Assembly (NCBI GenBank): GCA_963920575.1
Contig: OY986972.1
Location: 15,914,502 to 15,978,501 of the forward strand
Direction: 5' to 3'
DNA: 64,000 bases
From: Narthecium ossifragum
Lineage: Eukaryota; Streptophyta; Magnoliopsida; Dioscoreales; Nartheciaceae
Part shown: one piece after another, positions 23,413-33,817 of the stretch
Layout of the letters: each line of letters begins with the position of its first letter
Position numbering within the stretch: position 1 is the stretch's first letter
Made by a program: the position numbers and the translations under genes
Notes under the pieces: generated by a model
Told to the model about the DNA's origin: nothing
What the model saw: only the letters and a program-made list of their open reading frames with translations
Database searches by the model: none

Positions 23413-24173
23413 ATCTCCCTCTTTTTGATGATGGCAACCTTTAAATTGTGATGATAAAACCTTGAAGGCTCCCTCTTAATTTGTGCATCCATTTACCTCA
23501 TAAAATATGTTCTAAAGTGAATTTCACTGAGACATGCAAGTCATATGTCACTAAAAAGATATATCAGGCTTGATTATAGGTCAAAAGATATGAAAGTGCA
23601 AAATATGACCTATGTACCTTTTTGTCTAGAAACATGAGACATGATATTTGAGCATGAATTATATTCTCATGAAATCTCCAGTAAATCCTTTAAACATCAA
23701 AAGATTTCAAGTATGTACAATATAAAGTTTTAAGAACTTTCAAAAACTAATATCACAATATTTCTCCCTCTTTGACATCGACAAAAAGATTTGGTAGAGG
23801 GGGAAGAAAAATCACAGATTACCAGAAAAATTTCTTAACAAAAGAAAGTTTTAAAATCAGACTTGAGACTAATTTGAAGGTTCAAATTTAAGGTTTAAAA
23901 TTTTATCAACCAAGACACCAAATGAAGATTTTCAATCAAAACTGTCATTTGTAAAAAGTAATCAATTCTTCACACAAAAGACTTTCTTAAACCATTTTTG
24001 AACATGAAATTGAATAAGAAGATGTAATGGAGGAGACATATATAAAAAATAATCAATTCTTCATAGCTCCATTACCATTAAACCAAATTGTTATCCTCCT
24101 TTAAATACCTTGCACCTCCACTTGTCAATTTTATTTTCTTTTACTCCGAATGCAGTTAAACAAAGATTTGCAG

Positions 24174-24206
<33 letters not shown>

Positions 24207-24740
24207 CTTTGAAAATTTCTTGAGCTTTGGACAATCCGACATGTAATGTCTAGGCTTTCTACACTCATAACAAGTAATTTTATTTAAGTAAGAAGAGGAG
24301 TTTCCTTTTTCACTTTTGGGGTTTTTCTTTCCTTGATTCTTGATGATTCGTTGGATTCTTCTTGTGATCTTTTGCATCTCCTCATCATCATCTTCATCGT
24401 TTGAGTTAGATGAATCCTTGCATGTTAACTTGAAAGCAATGGTTTTCTTTTTCTTTCTTTCTCCATCATTTCTCCTCTTCATGTTCATCTCATATGTCAT
24501 GAGAGAACCCATTAGCTCATCAAGGGACAGCTTAGTTAAATCTTTAGCTTCTTCGATTGCTGTCACCTTGGAATCCCATGTCTTAGGTAGATACCTAAGG
24601 ATCTTTCTTACTATCTTATCATTAGTATAGCTTTTACCAAGAGAATCAAGAACATTTATGATATTGGTAAAGCGAACAAACATTTCATTTATATTCTCAT
24701 CATCCTTCATAGAGAATAACTCATAATCATTAACAAGCAT
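24174..24740 (-). pseudogene. Copia gag (UBN2 domain with CCHC zinc knuckle), partial
   Basis: The protein has LVNDYELFSMKDDENINEMF, FVRFTNIINVLDSLGKSYTN and YLPKTWDSKVTAIEEAKDL of the copia gag domain. A Lys/Asp-rich spacer follows, then the zinc knuckle CYECRKPRHYMSDCPKLKKF (CX2CX4HX4C). The reading frame then runs into a Lys homopolymer encoded by a TTC/GAA microsatellite (24178-24210) instead of protease. The N-terminal part continues upstream (to about 25130) in broken frames. Gag would form the particle and bind element RNA; pol is absent. Confidence 0.8.
24178..24210. repeat. (TTC)n microsatellite, about 11 units
   Basis: Perfect TTC run on + strand. It encodes poly-Lys at the end of the truncated copia gag and lies at the deletion point where pol should begin. 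Confidence 0.9.
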
Positions 24741-25156
24741 GCTAATCTTAGACTCCTTGACTCGGCTTGTTCCCTCATAAGTAACTTCAAGTTTTTCCCA
24801 TATTTCCTTAGCCGTTTTACATGTAGAAATTCTATTGAATTCATCAGGGCTAAGGGCACAAAATAGAAAGTTTTTAGCCTTGGCATTTACTTAAAGTTTC
24901 CTAAAATCAGTATGAGTATATTCATTCTTAGCTTTTGGAACTTCTTTTCCCTCAATGATTTTAAAAGGGATAGAATCTCCATCTTTTATTATCATCTATG
25001 CATCATAGTCCATCGATTGAATGAAAATTTCCATTTTGGTTTTCCAATAGGTGTAATTTGTTCCATTAAAGTAGGGTGGCCTATTGGTAGATTATCCCTC
25101 TATGATTTCCATCTTGATTTAGGATCCTCTAAGGGATGTTACACCATAAAAATAGA

Positions 25157-25174
25157 GATCTAGCTCTGATACCA
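25157..25174 (-). other. Primer-binding site of the copia element
   Basis: On the - strand TGGTATCAGAGC lies 2 bp from the right (5') LTR. It is complementary to the 3' end of initiator tRNA-Met, the standard copia primer, and fixes the element's orientation. Confidence 0.9.
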
Positions 25175-25176
25175 AT

Positions 25177-26163
25177 TGAAGCTCTAAGAGGGGGGTTTAT
25201 CTAAGAACTTGTACAATAAAATGAATTATGAAAATCTAAATAGGAGGAGTCTAATTAAATCATATGCTTTCTAAAGATAAGAGCAGATAATATATTTAAG
25301 CAAGGGATATGAGATGAGAGTTAGAGAGATTGCATCATAGTTTTTATAGTGGTTCGGCCAACCTTGCCTACGTCCACTTCACTCAAGGGCCTCCTTGAGG
25401 TTCCACTACTTGCAATACCTCTTACAAGTTGTCCACCAAGCTTCCGGGTGCTTGGCAACTTATCCACCAAGCTTACGGGTGCTTGGCAACTTTACAATCT
25501 CTCTAATATCTCTCTAAGATATTTCTCTCAAAGTCTGCTTCACACTTGATGTAGTTTTACAAAGGTTTAGCTCACTAATAAGAGATAGAAACTTGCTAGA
25601 ATATGATTACAATAATCCCTTAGCCCCCCTAAGTCCTAGGCAAGTTTGTTGCAACTTCTCTTTTATAGCTGAGCTCCAAAGCCCTCCAAATAGCCTCCCA
25701 ACGGCTATTTCCTGCTCCTGCAACGGCTCTTTATCGGCTCTTTTCTGGGCTGGCGGTCGACCGTCGCATCGTACGTGACATAGTCCGTCAACCTTCACGG
25801 TCGACCGTCGCATCGACCGTGACATCGTTCGTCAGGCTCTATTGCGAAAACCGCCTCTCAGGGTCGATACTTTGTTCGACCGTCGCTCCTCTGAGCCAGG
25901 TCACATAGGCCACGGTTGATCGGTCCATCAACCGTCACATCGACCGCCAGCCTATTTTCCCAAGAACATCTTCAGCGGTGGATCCTTGCATCAACTGCCA
26001 TACCCCCACAGTCGATCCATGCATCGTCCGTAGCATCGACCGTCAGTACAAAAACACATTAAATATGATTTTAATACTTTCCAAATTAAGGGATTATAAT
26101 ATTAAGCTAATGTTTTATCATCAAACATATATTGACATCATGGAAACAATATTAGGTCTAACA
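25177..26163 (-). repeat. 5' LTR of the copia element
   Basis: 987 bp, TGAAGC...TAACA, followed by the GACCC duplication. It contains CGGTCGACCG at 25754-25763 and 25798-25807 and several imperfect CGGTCGA/TCGACCG pairs to 26045. Confidence 0.88.
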
Positions 26164-26168
26164 GACCC

Positions 26169-28256
26169 TCTCGAGTAATCTCAGGATCAACAATGGTTCT
26201 CTTCCCATATTTTTGAGCGCGTCAGGAATCAAAAAGTGACTGAATGCTATTGACTAGTCTAGCCATGTCGATCTAAAAAAAAAGAAAAGAAAAGCAAATT
26301 TATTAGCATTCAGGATCGATGAAACGATTGTATATGTTAAGACAAAATGATTTGTACCTCATCCGAAACAAAGCTGGATGGGCCTGCTCTTTGAGGGGTT
26401 CTAAGCGATGTCGGCGTCCTGGTAGCATAAGGAACCACCACAGGGATCTCATCCATCGCCCTTATTGGAACATCACTAGTTGATGTTAGCTTAGTAGAGG
26501 CCGGCAAGATAGCATTGACCATTAGTTGTTTTGGTGCATCAGATTCGGATGCAGGGGTTGATGTTGATTCTTCTGTTGTGGTTACTAAAGGAAGAGTAGT
26601 GACGCTTGGCTCAGCAGCCTTGGCCGATGTTTTCTCGGCCATAATTGGAGAGGCTGGTATATCAGTGGAGGCTGATACAGAGGATAATCTCACATTACCA
26701 AGGTCTCGTAGAAGAATGTACGGACCGTGAACAAGTATTTTACCAGTTAATGACAAACTTGGTTCAGTTGAGGTAGCATTTAGAATGTTGAAGAGGTTAT
26801 CGTCATCCTCATCCTCCTCGTCTTGATCATAGGTTTGATCACCAACCTTATCACTCTTCGACCCCTACAAATATAACAATATGGAAATGGGCAATAGATC
26901 GATCATAAACAAAAGTGTAGTTATTTATACTTTTGTATTCTTTTGGGCGAGACGTTTGATTCTGCGACCATAACGTACTTGTGCCTCGATTTGGGAAGAT
27001 GATTTGGTCGAGAGGCATGTTGGCAAACTCTTCTCAACACGGCTAGGAACAGTCGGAGGATTTTCCTCGACCATTTGGGGCATAGGCATAGGTGCATCGG
27101 CCACGATTGAAGAAGTAGTGGCTGAAGGTTGAGGAGAAGATGATCCATATAAAGAACTGGAAGTGCTGGATTCTCCCTCTACGGCAGCCCTAATGACATA
27201 AAAATTTGGATGTCAAGAGGAGAAAGAAAGTAGATCAAGAGACGATTTGATAATACTCACTTGGCATGAGCAGATTGGCTGCTTGGTCGATTGCTGTGAG
27301 AGCCAGTCTCTTTCTCTTTAATTGGAGATAGAGATGGTTGGGTTTGTGGAGTTGGGGGAGATTGGGCAAAAGTCTTTCTTTTGCCATGTTTTTTCTTGGG
27401 TGATGCATCGCCCTCATCATCAAAACCTATTGATCATATTTTGATCAGAATGAGAAAAGATATCATGTGATTAAAGAGAAGGTACAAAATCTACCTTGTC
27501 TTTTCCTTTTGTCTGGCCGAGGGCCAAGAACTTCTTTCTTTCGTCCTCTCTTCTCCCTTGGAGGAGTAAATTTCTCAAAAACAAGATCTTTATCAAGGAA
27601 AAAAAGACGCTCCTTGATCATTGCATCCCAGCTATCAATTATAGTCGTTTCAATATCATTGGTTGGCTCAAAAGATTTAAGTTTAAACCTCTTGATAAGG
27701 AAACTCTCTCTTCTCCACACAAAGGACTCGATCAATATTGGAGAAGACACATCGACCTTGGGCGATGATATTAAAGCTGAAATATGGTGGAACTGGCCAG
27801 GCTTGCTTAAGGCCAAATTGACGAGCAGCAAAGTTGGGAGCGTAAACTTCCATCCCGCACTTATTGTTCGCCTTGCCCCAAGCCATATCAAAATAAAGAT
27901 CACATCCGATGAGGAAAAGGGCCCAAGCTAGTGTCTTATCCTGAGAGTCTAGGTCTGAGGAAAGATCAAGGGACTAATAGATGATGGGTGAGAAGTGGGG
28001 TTGAAAGGATGGATAAGCATAGTAAGTGGACAGAGTATAAAAATAATTACAAACTTGACGGAAGGACTTGGGAATGGACGATGAAGAAAGGTACAAGTTG
28101 CCTTGAGTTCTGGCCGATGACGATGAAGTTGGCACATGAAGCTCAGGGAAATAGGCTTTGAGCCACAGTTGGACGAGCCAAAGAGGACCAAAACCCGTCA
28201 AACTACTACCTTCTTTCAATTGGTCTATGACGAGATATATGCCTCGATAAATGGCC
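26169..28256 (-). pseudogene. Antisense ORF of the Tat element with plant mobile domain
   Basis: Read on the - strand from 28256: YRGIYLVIDQLKEGSS, GPLWLVQLWLKAYFPELH, then MEVYAPNFAARQFGLKQAWP (about 27850-27800). These are signatures of the plant mobile domain (aminotransferase-like PMD). Downstream are basic segments (FTPPREKRGRKKEVLGPRP) and Ser/Pro-rich exon-like pieces ending at GT donors near 27258. A Thr/Ser/Ala-rich tail covers 26756-26340. Several short gt-ag introns seem likely. Its 5' end is cut off at 28256, where it abuts mid-LTR sequence. Transcription would oppose gag-pol. Function unknown; similar antisense ORFs occur in Tat elements. Confidence 0.65.
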
Positions 28257-28632
28257 GATTAGTTTAATTTAAGTAGTTTATGTTCTTTCCGATCATAGGA
28301 TTAATATAGACATAATCTACATTTAACTAGGTTTTAAATATTGTTCTTCATTTTCTAGTTACTGTTCTTCGTTACCTAGAGTAATTCGTTAGTTAAGGTA
28401 AGTTTAGATTAATTTAGATTTTATCCAGAACGTAGTCTAGATTTATTTTAAGTTCTCTTCATTGCCATTTCATTAAATATAATTAATTAAGTTTGATCTT
28501 ATTTTCCATTTAACTTGACACCCCCATTCGAACTGAGTACTTGAAAGAATTTGTACCTTATCACGTCCCTGATTTTCCTAATTTTGACTATTTTGATCAT
28601 TGTTGATCTACGGCAAGATTTCCACGTCAACA
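28257..28632 (+). repeat. Truncated 3' LTR of the Tat element
   Basis: Only the last ~376 bp of the LTR remain, matching 11128-11481. The first ~840 bp and the polypurine tract are missing, and the junction at 28256/28257 joins antisense-ORF sequence to mid-LTR. It ends TCAACA, one transition away from TTAACA in the 5' LTR. Confidence 0.85.
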
Positions 28633-28975
28633 CCCCGTTTACCTCGCCAAGTTCCATGATGGTGCGAGCTCCTCTGCCTCACCGAGTTCTCAGATGATTC
28701 AAGAAGATAGACATATGGCCATTGGAACGGAACCTGCATATCATACACCTTTACCACTCGCAAATTCTCGGATTTGGGTGAGCCGGGATTTCAATGACTC
28801 TGGCGACCTACTGCCATTCCGACGATCGGTCTCCATGGGTTCTTTGTCATTGGGAGTAGTTGTTCTCAAGGTGAGTGAGGACGATGGTCTTATGCGTAGA
28901 GAATAGGGGTGAACTCTGGGGAGGAATTGGAGGCTAAAAACAAGGGAAAACATGGGAGTGGTTTCAAGGGATCCT
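28633..28975 (+). pseudogene. ATL-type RING-H2 pseudogene, 3' half
   Basis: The sequence resumes the RING right after the retrotransposon. CCCCGTTTACCTCGCCAAG (28633 on) aligns with the Cys-Pro-Val-Cys-Leu-Gly-Glu codons, with TGC changed to TAC. FHDG follows, then a shifted version of the ESLRLLPK segment. Most of the RING (the remaining zinc ligands) is deleted. The C-terminal ATL hallmark PFRRSVSMGSLSLG appears at about 28818-28860. Together with 9942-10284 this is one broken gene. Confidence 0.6.
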
Positions 28976-28992
28976 TAATGTGCACCTCTTTT

Positions 28993-28996
<4 letters not shown>

Positions 28997-29036
<40 letters not shown>
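28997..29036. repeat. (GA)n microsatellite
   Basis: About 20 GA units between the ATL 3' half and a second ATL 5' fragment. Confidence 0.95.
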
Positions 29037-29038
<2 letters not shown>

Positions 29039-29039
29039 T

Positions 29040-29297
29040 AGAGGAGGAGCTCCACCACTCGTCCATGGCTTCCTCCTCTCGTATTCTCCATCCTCCGACT
29101 CATCCTATTGCCTCACCGAATGCACTAGTATATGTTCCTATCTTGATTCCTATGCTCCCTTGACCTTGCCCCCGTGTTGTCTGTCCTTCGCCTTACGCCA
29201 ACTACTCCACCACCTCTTCACCACCCCAAGCCCAAACGCATGGAACCCACCGCCAACTCCTCACCATCTCCACCACCACGATCTCCGTCTCTAACCT
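29040..29297 (+). pseudogene. Second ATL 5' fragment
   Basis: From CTCTTCACCACCCCAAG (about 29215) to CTCACCATCTCCACC (about 29270) this matches 9949-10010 closely, so the ATL 5' end occurs twice. The part before it (SDSSYCLTECTSICSYLDSY in one frame) resembles the Cys-rich N-terminus of ATL proteins, but the match is weak. It ends before the membrane segment. Confidence 0.42.
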
Positions 29298-29344
29298 TCA
29301 ATAGATATAATGGTATTTAAGATATTTCACATGCCTGGATTGGG

Positions 29345-29500
29345 GTTTAACCATGGTTAGGTTACTTTTACTAACAGAATTTAACAGAAGGATAAATATG
29401 TTATTTTGTTAGGTTTTCCGGGGTACTTGTAAAATTTGGGAATTTAGGGGTAATTGTGTGCATTCAAAGGTTTTCAGGGGGTACATATGTAATTTTCCCA
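29345..29500 (-). repeat. Right terminal-inverted-repeat-like arm enclosing the ATL pseudogene
   Basis: The reverse complement begins GGGAAAATTACATATGTACC and matches 9501-9620 in order. See the left arm; no target duplication seen. Confidence 0.42.
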
Positions 29501-29769
29501 AAAAACGTTTTGGCAGTTTTAGGTCAAACTATAATATTGGTAGATTGATAAAAGGTATAAATTTCTATGAAAAAATGCAAATTAATTTTGAATATATAAA
29601 TAGTGTTCTACAATATAGAAGAAGTTTAGGTAGTTGATCCATGTCCATGGTTGCTTCTTGGCGTGCAACATAAGGTTGGCATGGTGCTGAACTGGCTGAC
29701 GTCAGCACTCAATCATTACTCCTGCTTAAATACACTTATAAAATGATAAATTGAACATTTTCTTTTAGG
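29501..29769. other. Spacer without recognised features
   Basis: AT-rich sequence between the ATL block and the next inverted repeat. I see no gene or clear repeat in it. Confidence 0.5.
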
Positions 29770-30006
29770 GGATTCTAAATACACCCAGGTTTCTACCAAG
29801 TACACCCCACTAAAAGTTTTCACATTAATATATGAAATACCCTTTGCAGGAATTATCAAACTACCCTTTGTTTAAGATGATGAGAAACCTCACCATTAAC
29901 CTCTACTTCATGTTCTTCTAAGCACACCCCACTCTCCCCCAAACCTATACTACCGTGCCTCCACCCCCATCCCCTTCATCTTCTACATCTAGCCAGCATG
30001 AAGCCT

Positions 30007-30465
30007 CTTGGCCTGATGGGCTGAGATCCTGACAACATCTCCCTTTGATTTGCCCCTGTTTGGTGGGTTGGAGGGCCAGGGCAGGGTGTGAGCTCCTGGT
30101 CGTCCCACCCATGGCGCCCATGGCGTAGACCCTCATGTCCACCTGCCGCTTAGTACGGGATTCTGCGCTGCTATGTGGTGCTGGCGGTCGATCTATGGGG
30201 GTTGATTGTGGCTTTATGGTAAAATATGGGCGCCCCTACTATCACTCAGGAGTTTTGGTATGAGTGGTTAGCTCATGGATCCTAAACTGACATGTGGTAT
30301 CAGAGCGATGTCACAGGTTCGAATCCCAGGGTAGTTGCTTGGGGGGAGATTGTTGGCCTGATGGGTTGAAATCCTGACAGCATCTCCCTTTGATTCGCCC
30401 ATGTTCATTGGGATGCAGGCCAAGGGCAGGGTGTGGGCTCCTGGTCCCCTTACTGCACTATTTTC
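30007..30465 (+). mobile_element. Second TRIM family (GGCCTGATGGG LTRs)
   Basis: Left LTR-like block (about 30007-30292) and right block (30351-30460) both begin TTGGCCTGATGGG and share CATCTCCCTTTGAT and GGGCAGGGTGTG. Between them lies a 58 bp internal segment with primer site TGGTATCAGAGC (30295-30306) and a polypurine tract TTGGGGGGAGAT just before the right LTR. The right LTR is truncated. The segment also contains GGTTCGAATCC (30317), an exact Pol III B-box consensus. Confidence 0.55.
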
Positions 30466-31145
30466 TTGAACAAAAAACATTGTTTGCCCGCCGTGTTGGT
30501 TCGGACTGGTAAGACCGATTATTTCTTGTATTTGTCCGGTCCTGAGCAACTGAACTTCTCCTCGATGGATCGATACTTAAAAACCGAACAATGTTCACAT
30601 AATTAGTTGCTTTAGACATGTAAGGGCCTTTTTGTAAATTTTCCCAGATGTTTTTGTAATTTGAGATTCTTTGAGGGGTTTTATGCAAAACAAGGCTGTT
30701 TTGTGCCACTCCATCTTTCCCATCACTTGGCAAGCTATGGCTACATGTGGCTAGCCATGCTGCCAAGTAGCCGTCAAAGCCTATTATACATCCCTCTCCA
30801 CCTCCTAAGCCTCACTGATGCCATTTTAGAGAGAGAGGGGGGGATTTGAGAGAGACAAAGAAGAGGGAAGATCGTCGAAAATTGGTGTTTTTGGAGGTTT
30901 CTCGCCATTTTCTTCCTCTGTGCTTTATTAGGTAAGCTTCTACCTTCTTCTCGGTTTAATTTCGTCGTTTTTTCGAAGTTTTTGGTGGAGATTTGGTGGG
31001 TTTTGAAGTTTTTCGGTGGTGGGTCGCCGGAGACGACACCAGGGATGACAATAGAGTCCTTTTCCGGCAACTGCAGCGTCAGACGAAGCTCTCCAACGTG
31101 TCCAGGCACCTCCCCGACCCTTTCTATGGTACTTTCCATGTCGGG
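30466..31145. other. Repeat-derived spacer
   Basis: It holds short CGGT/ACCG pairs (30500-30600) like those near PMD genes. A GC-richer stretch (30840-31145) continues after the solo LTR at 33553. No supported gene. Confidence 0.4.
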
Positions 31146-33552
31146 TGTCGTGCCCCGACCCGCGAAAGCCCAACCGGGTCAGGCGACGCGAACAGGAACC
31201 TAACGAAATGAGGAAAAAATGTTGGCAAGGGTTCCTCTAACCTATTGGTCTCCCTAACAATTCATCACTAACACCCTCAATTCAAAAGACATAATTGAAC
31301 AAACATCGAACCCAACATTACAAAACCCAAATGAATTTAATATACATATCCTCGGAGAGGGGAAGATTCAAATACAACATTTAAACACTCCCATAGGAGA
31401 CTAACTAACATAGGTTTAAAGCTGTAAAAGATCATCACCTCTCAAACTCCGCCTGACGCTGCCGCACCGCCGACCAACTGCCCGGTAGGGGCCACCAAAG
31501 AGGAGCTAACGCGTGCACCTGCAAAACGCAACCTGGGTAGGAATGAGCATAATGCTCAGTAGGGTTCTAAACTATGACACACAGAAGGAAGAGGGAAACG
31601 CAACAGTGTCACCCTCAAGTAAGACCTGGATGTATACAGAGGTCCCATAACCTCACCGCGTGTCCCTGAGGCCCACGATCATCGTCTTCCAAAAGAACTG
31701 GTCACATGTAAGGTCACAATCAGTAAGCAGGACTAACACTGCTGGCCCACAAGTAGGGAATGACACTGCAGGCGGGAAATAGCACTGCTGAGTAGTCAAC
31801 CTCTCTACTCAAGGTTCAACACAGTGGGACACCAGCTACAACTCAGCATCCGACTCAAGGCCAACACGACCTCTACAATCACCAAGCAACAGGTGTACTA
31901 GTCATCTAGGCCTATCATCGAATTCGACTGGACACCATAATTCAAACCGGGTCCAAACTACCCAACCCCGGTCCTAGGGCTAAATCTGAGCTTCCAGCCT
32001 CGGGACGACGACCCACAGATCGCCCACGCCCTAACCATGAAACTAATGCACAACAGAGAAATGCATGTGATGAGCATACATAAGTAAGAGGTAAGCATGC
32101 AACAGTATGATAAGACAGCATACAAGTCCAATTGGATCGCTGCAGCGGTACTACCAACCGCTGCCAGCCAATCCGCAGCGGATTTTGGCATTACGACGGT
32201 ACCGCAACCGTTAACCACGGACTCCTGCAACAGGTTGCAACCCCGAAAACTCTGATGAACAGTAAAATATAATATTATATGTTCCGAACATATAATATTA
32301 TTTAAAACACCAAAATCCTCTACTTAGAGGCTAATTGACCCCGTCGATCCGACATTCAAACGATGTCGGATTCGAGATCCAACTTAGACATCAGTAGATC
32401 AAGGTGCTGGAATCAATATATCCAAAATCGGGAAACATCCAACGGCTCGATTAACGGGAAAACACTAATCAAAACCACTAATCTTACAAATACTTGCTGC
32501 AACGCAGCCCACCCGTAAGAAATTTATAACCAATTGTAGGAAAATCAGAAAATTATGAAATCAATTGGCTCTGAGAGTAGATTCAAATATCTACAACTCT
32601 TATGTTCATCATAACCCGATATCATGCACGTACCGATCGGAAAACACGCCGTAAACTGGCTGTTCTTCAAGAACAGCAGAAACCGGAAATTCTGAGATTA
32701 AACATGCTTAAATCCTACTAAAATCTCAACCAAAGCTTATGAAACTTACAACAGAAATTACACTAAGCAAGAGGCATCCAAAAACACCAAGAACAACAAG
32801 ATCTAACGGCTAGCTCAAGAGAAAACCCCTAAACTAAGTCAAGTAGGTAGAAACCTACCGGAAACGCAAATCCTTGGTTCTTTCCTAGCTAACCAGTCAC
32901 CAACCCAGCTTCAAACCACACCAGGGATCTTCCTCACGCTGCCACGTATCCAACGAGCCTTCAAACGCCCAAAACGGTGGCCGGAGGAGGGAGAACGGAG
33001 AGGAAGAAGAGGCTGCCGAAAAACAGGGGAAGCAGAGCCGCGGGAAGAAGAAGGAAGAAGGAAGAAGAAGGAGAAGGAGAAGAGGAAGAAGAGGAAGAGG
33101 AAAAGCCAGGAAAGGGGGAGAGGAGAGGAGAGAAAGTCCTCTCTCCCTCTGACAGTGGAGAGAGACGGCCAACGGCGACCGTCCTCTCAAAAATCACTGC
33201 CAAGACTTTCTGGCACAGGAAGATCGATCTTCTTAGCAAGGAAGATCGATCTCAAGCAAAGAAGATCGATCTTCTTGCCCAGAAACACAAACTTGGGCTA
33301 AAACACAAGCCCAAGCTCGGATCTTTCGATCCCGGGTCCACCTAACCATTCTAATCAAACACTAACACAAACACGGTCAGTGTGTGCACACGCGGGTGTG
33401 AAACAAACCGACAAGGCGCAATTTACCAAATTACCCTTGCGGTCCAAGAAATAATATGATCCACCGGATCGTGCGCTCGACGAGAAACAATCAAACGAGC
33501 CACGGGCCCGACCCGGCCGGTCGACCCAGGAATAGAGGGACAGGTCCTCACA
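31146..33552 (-). mobile_element. Solo LTR, family A (inverted copy)
   Basis: TGTCGTGCCCCGACC at one end and GGTCCTCACA at the other, flanked by the perfect 5 bp duplication TCGGG (31141-31145 and 33553-33557). It is the reverse complement of 49275-51651 along its full 2.4 kb. No internal region, primer site or coding domain is present, so a solo LTR formed by LTR-LTR recombination is the simplest reading. Three AGATCGATCT palindromes lie at 33221, 33243 and 33263. Confidence 0.82.
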
Positions 33553-33673
33553 TCGGGAAACACCATTTTCTTCCTTTCTGCCATGGTTTATAGCGAGGGT
33601 TTTAGTCAGCCTTTCTCCGGCCATGGTCACCATTTTTTCTCGTGATCCGCTTCTATGGGTTGCGTAGGACCTA

Positions 33674-33699
33674 CCCCCCCCCCCCCCCCCCCCCCCCCC
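33674..33699. repeat. Poly(C) tract, 26 nt
   Basis: Uninterrupted run of 26 C on the + strand; its length may be unstable or misassembled. Confidence 0.9.
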
Positions 33700-33817
33700 T
33701 CCTTGGTGATGTTTTCCATGTGCTTTAGCACCTTGTTTCGGAGATCCGACGGAGCTCAAGCGGTCTTCTTGAGGAGGAAGACAACCTTGTGCGGTGCATG
33801 AGATAGGACTTGAAAAG

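Larger units (their letters stand above)
21236..26163 (-). mobile_element. Gag-only Ty1/copia element (Sirevirus-like), antisense
   Basis: LTRs start TGAAGCTC and end CTAACA, and are flanked by the perfect 5 bp duplication GACCC (21231-21235 and 26164-26168). The - strand carries a primer-binding site TGGTATCAGAGC (initiator tRNA-Met) beside the right LTR, a gag gene, and a polypurine tract AAAAAGAGGGAGAT at the left LTR. The internal region is only 1.76 kb and lacks pol, so it is non-autonomous. The gag, the GGGAGA-type tract repeated near 23765, and palindrome-rich LTRs resemble Sireviruses. Confidence 0.88.
10285..28632 (+). mobile_element. Ty3/gypsy retrotransposon, Tat lineage, decayed and nested
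   Basis: An 18.3 kb element bounded by TGTTAG and TCAACA with near-identical 5 bp target duplications. Reading along + it holds a 5' LTR, gag, protease, reverse transcriptase, RNase H, a second archaeal-type RNase H, integrase, an antisense ORF with plant mobile domain sequence and a truncated 3' LTR. The second RNase H plus the antisense ORF are features of the Tat lineage (Grande, Retand and RIRE2 types). Two younger insertions (CACTA 11526-12815; copia 21236-26163) account for about 6.2 kb. Many in-frame stops and missing catalytic residues show it is dead. It sits inside an ATL RING-H2 pseudogene. Confidence 0.88.

Noticed and set aside
29762..29770. 9 bp target duplication for the 29771-40272 element
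   Set aside because: The flanks (CTTTTAGGG and ACACTTCCT) do not match, so the ends may be eroded or misplaced.
30293..30330. Possible tRNA gene or SINE at TGGTATCAGAGC plus B box
   Set aside because: No A box at the right spacing and no cloverleaf; it sits where a TRIM primer site belongs.
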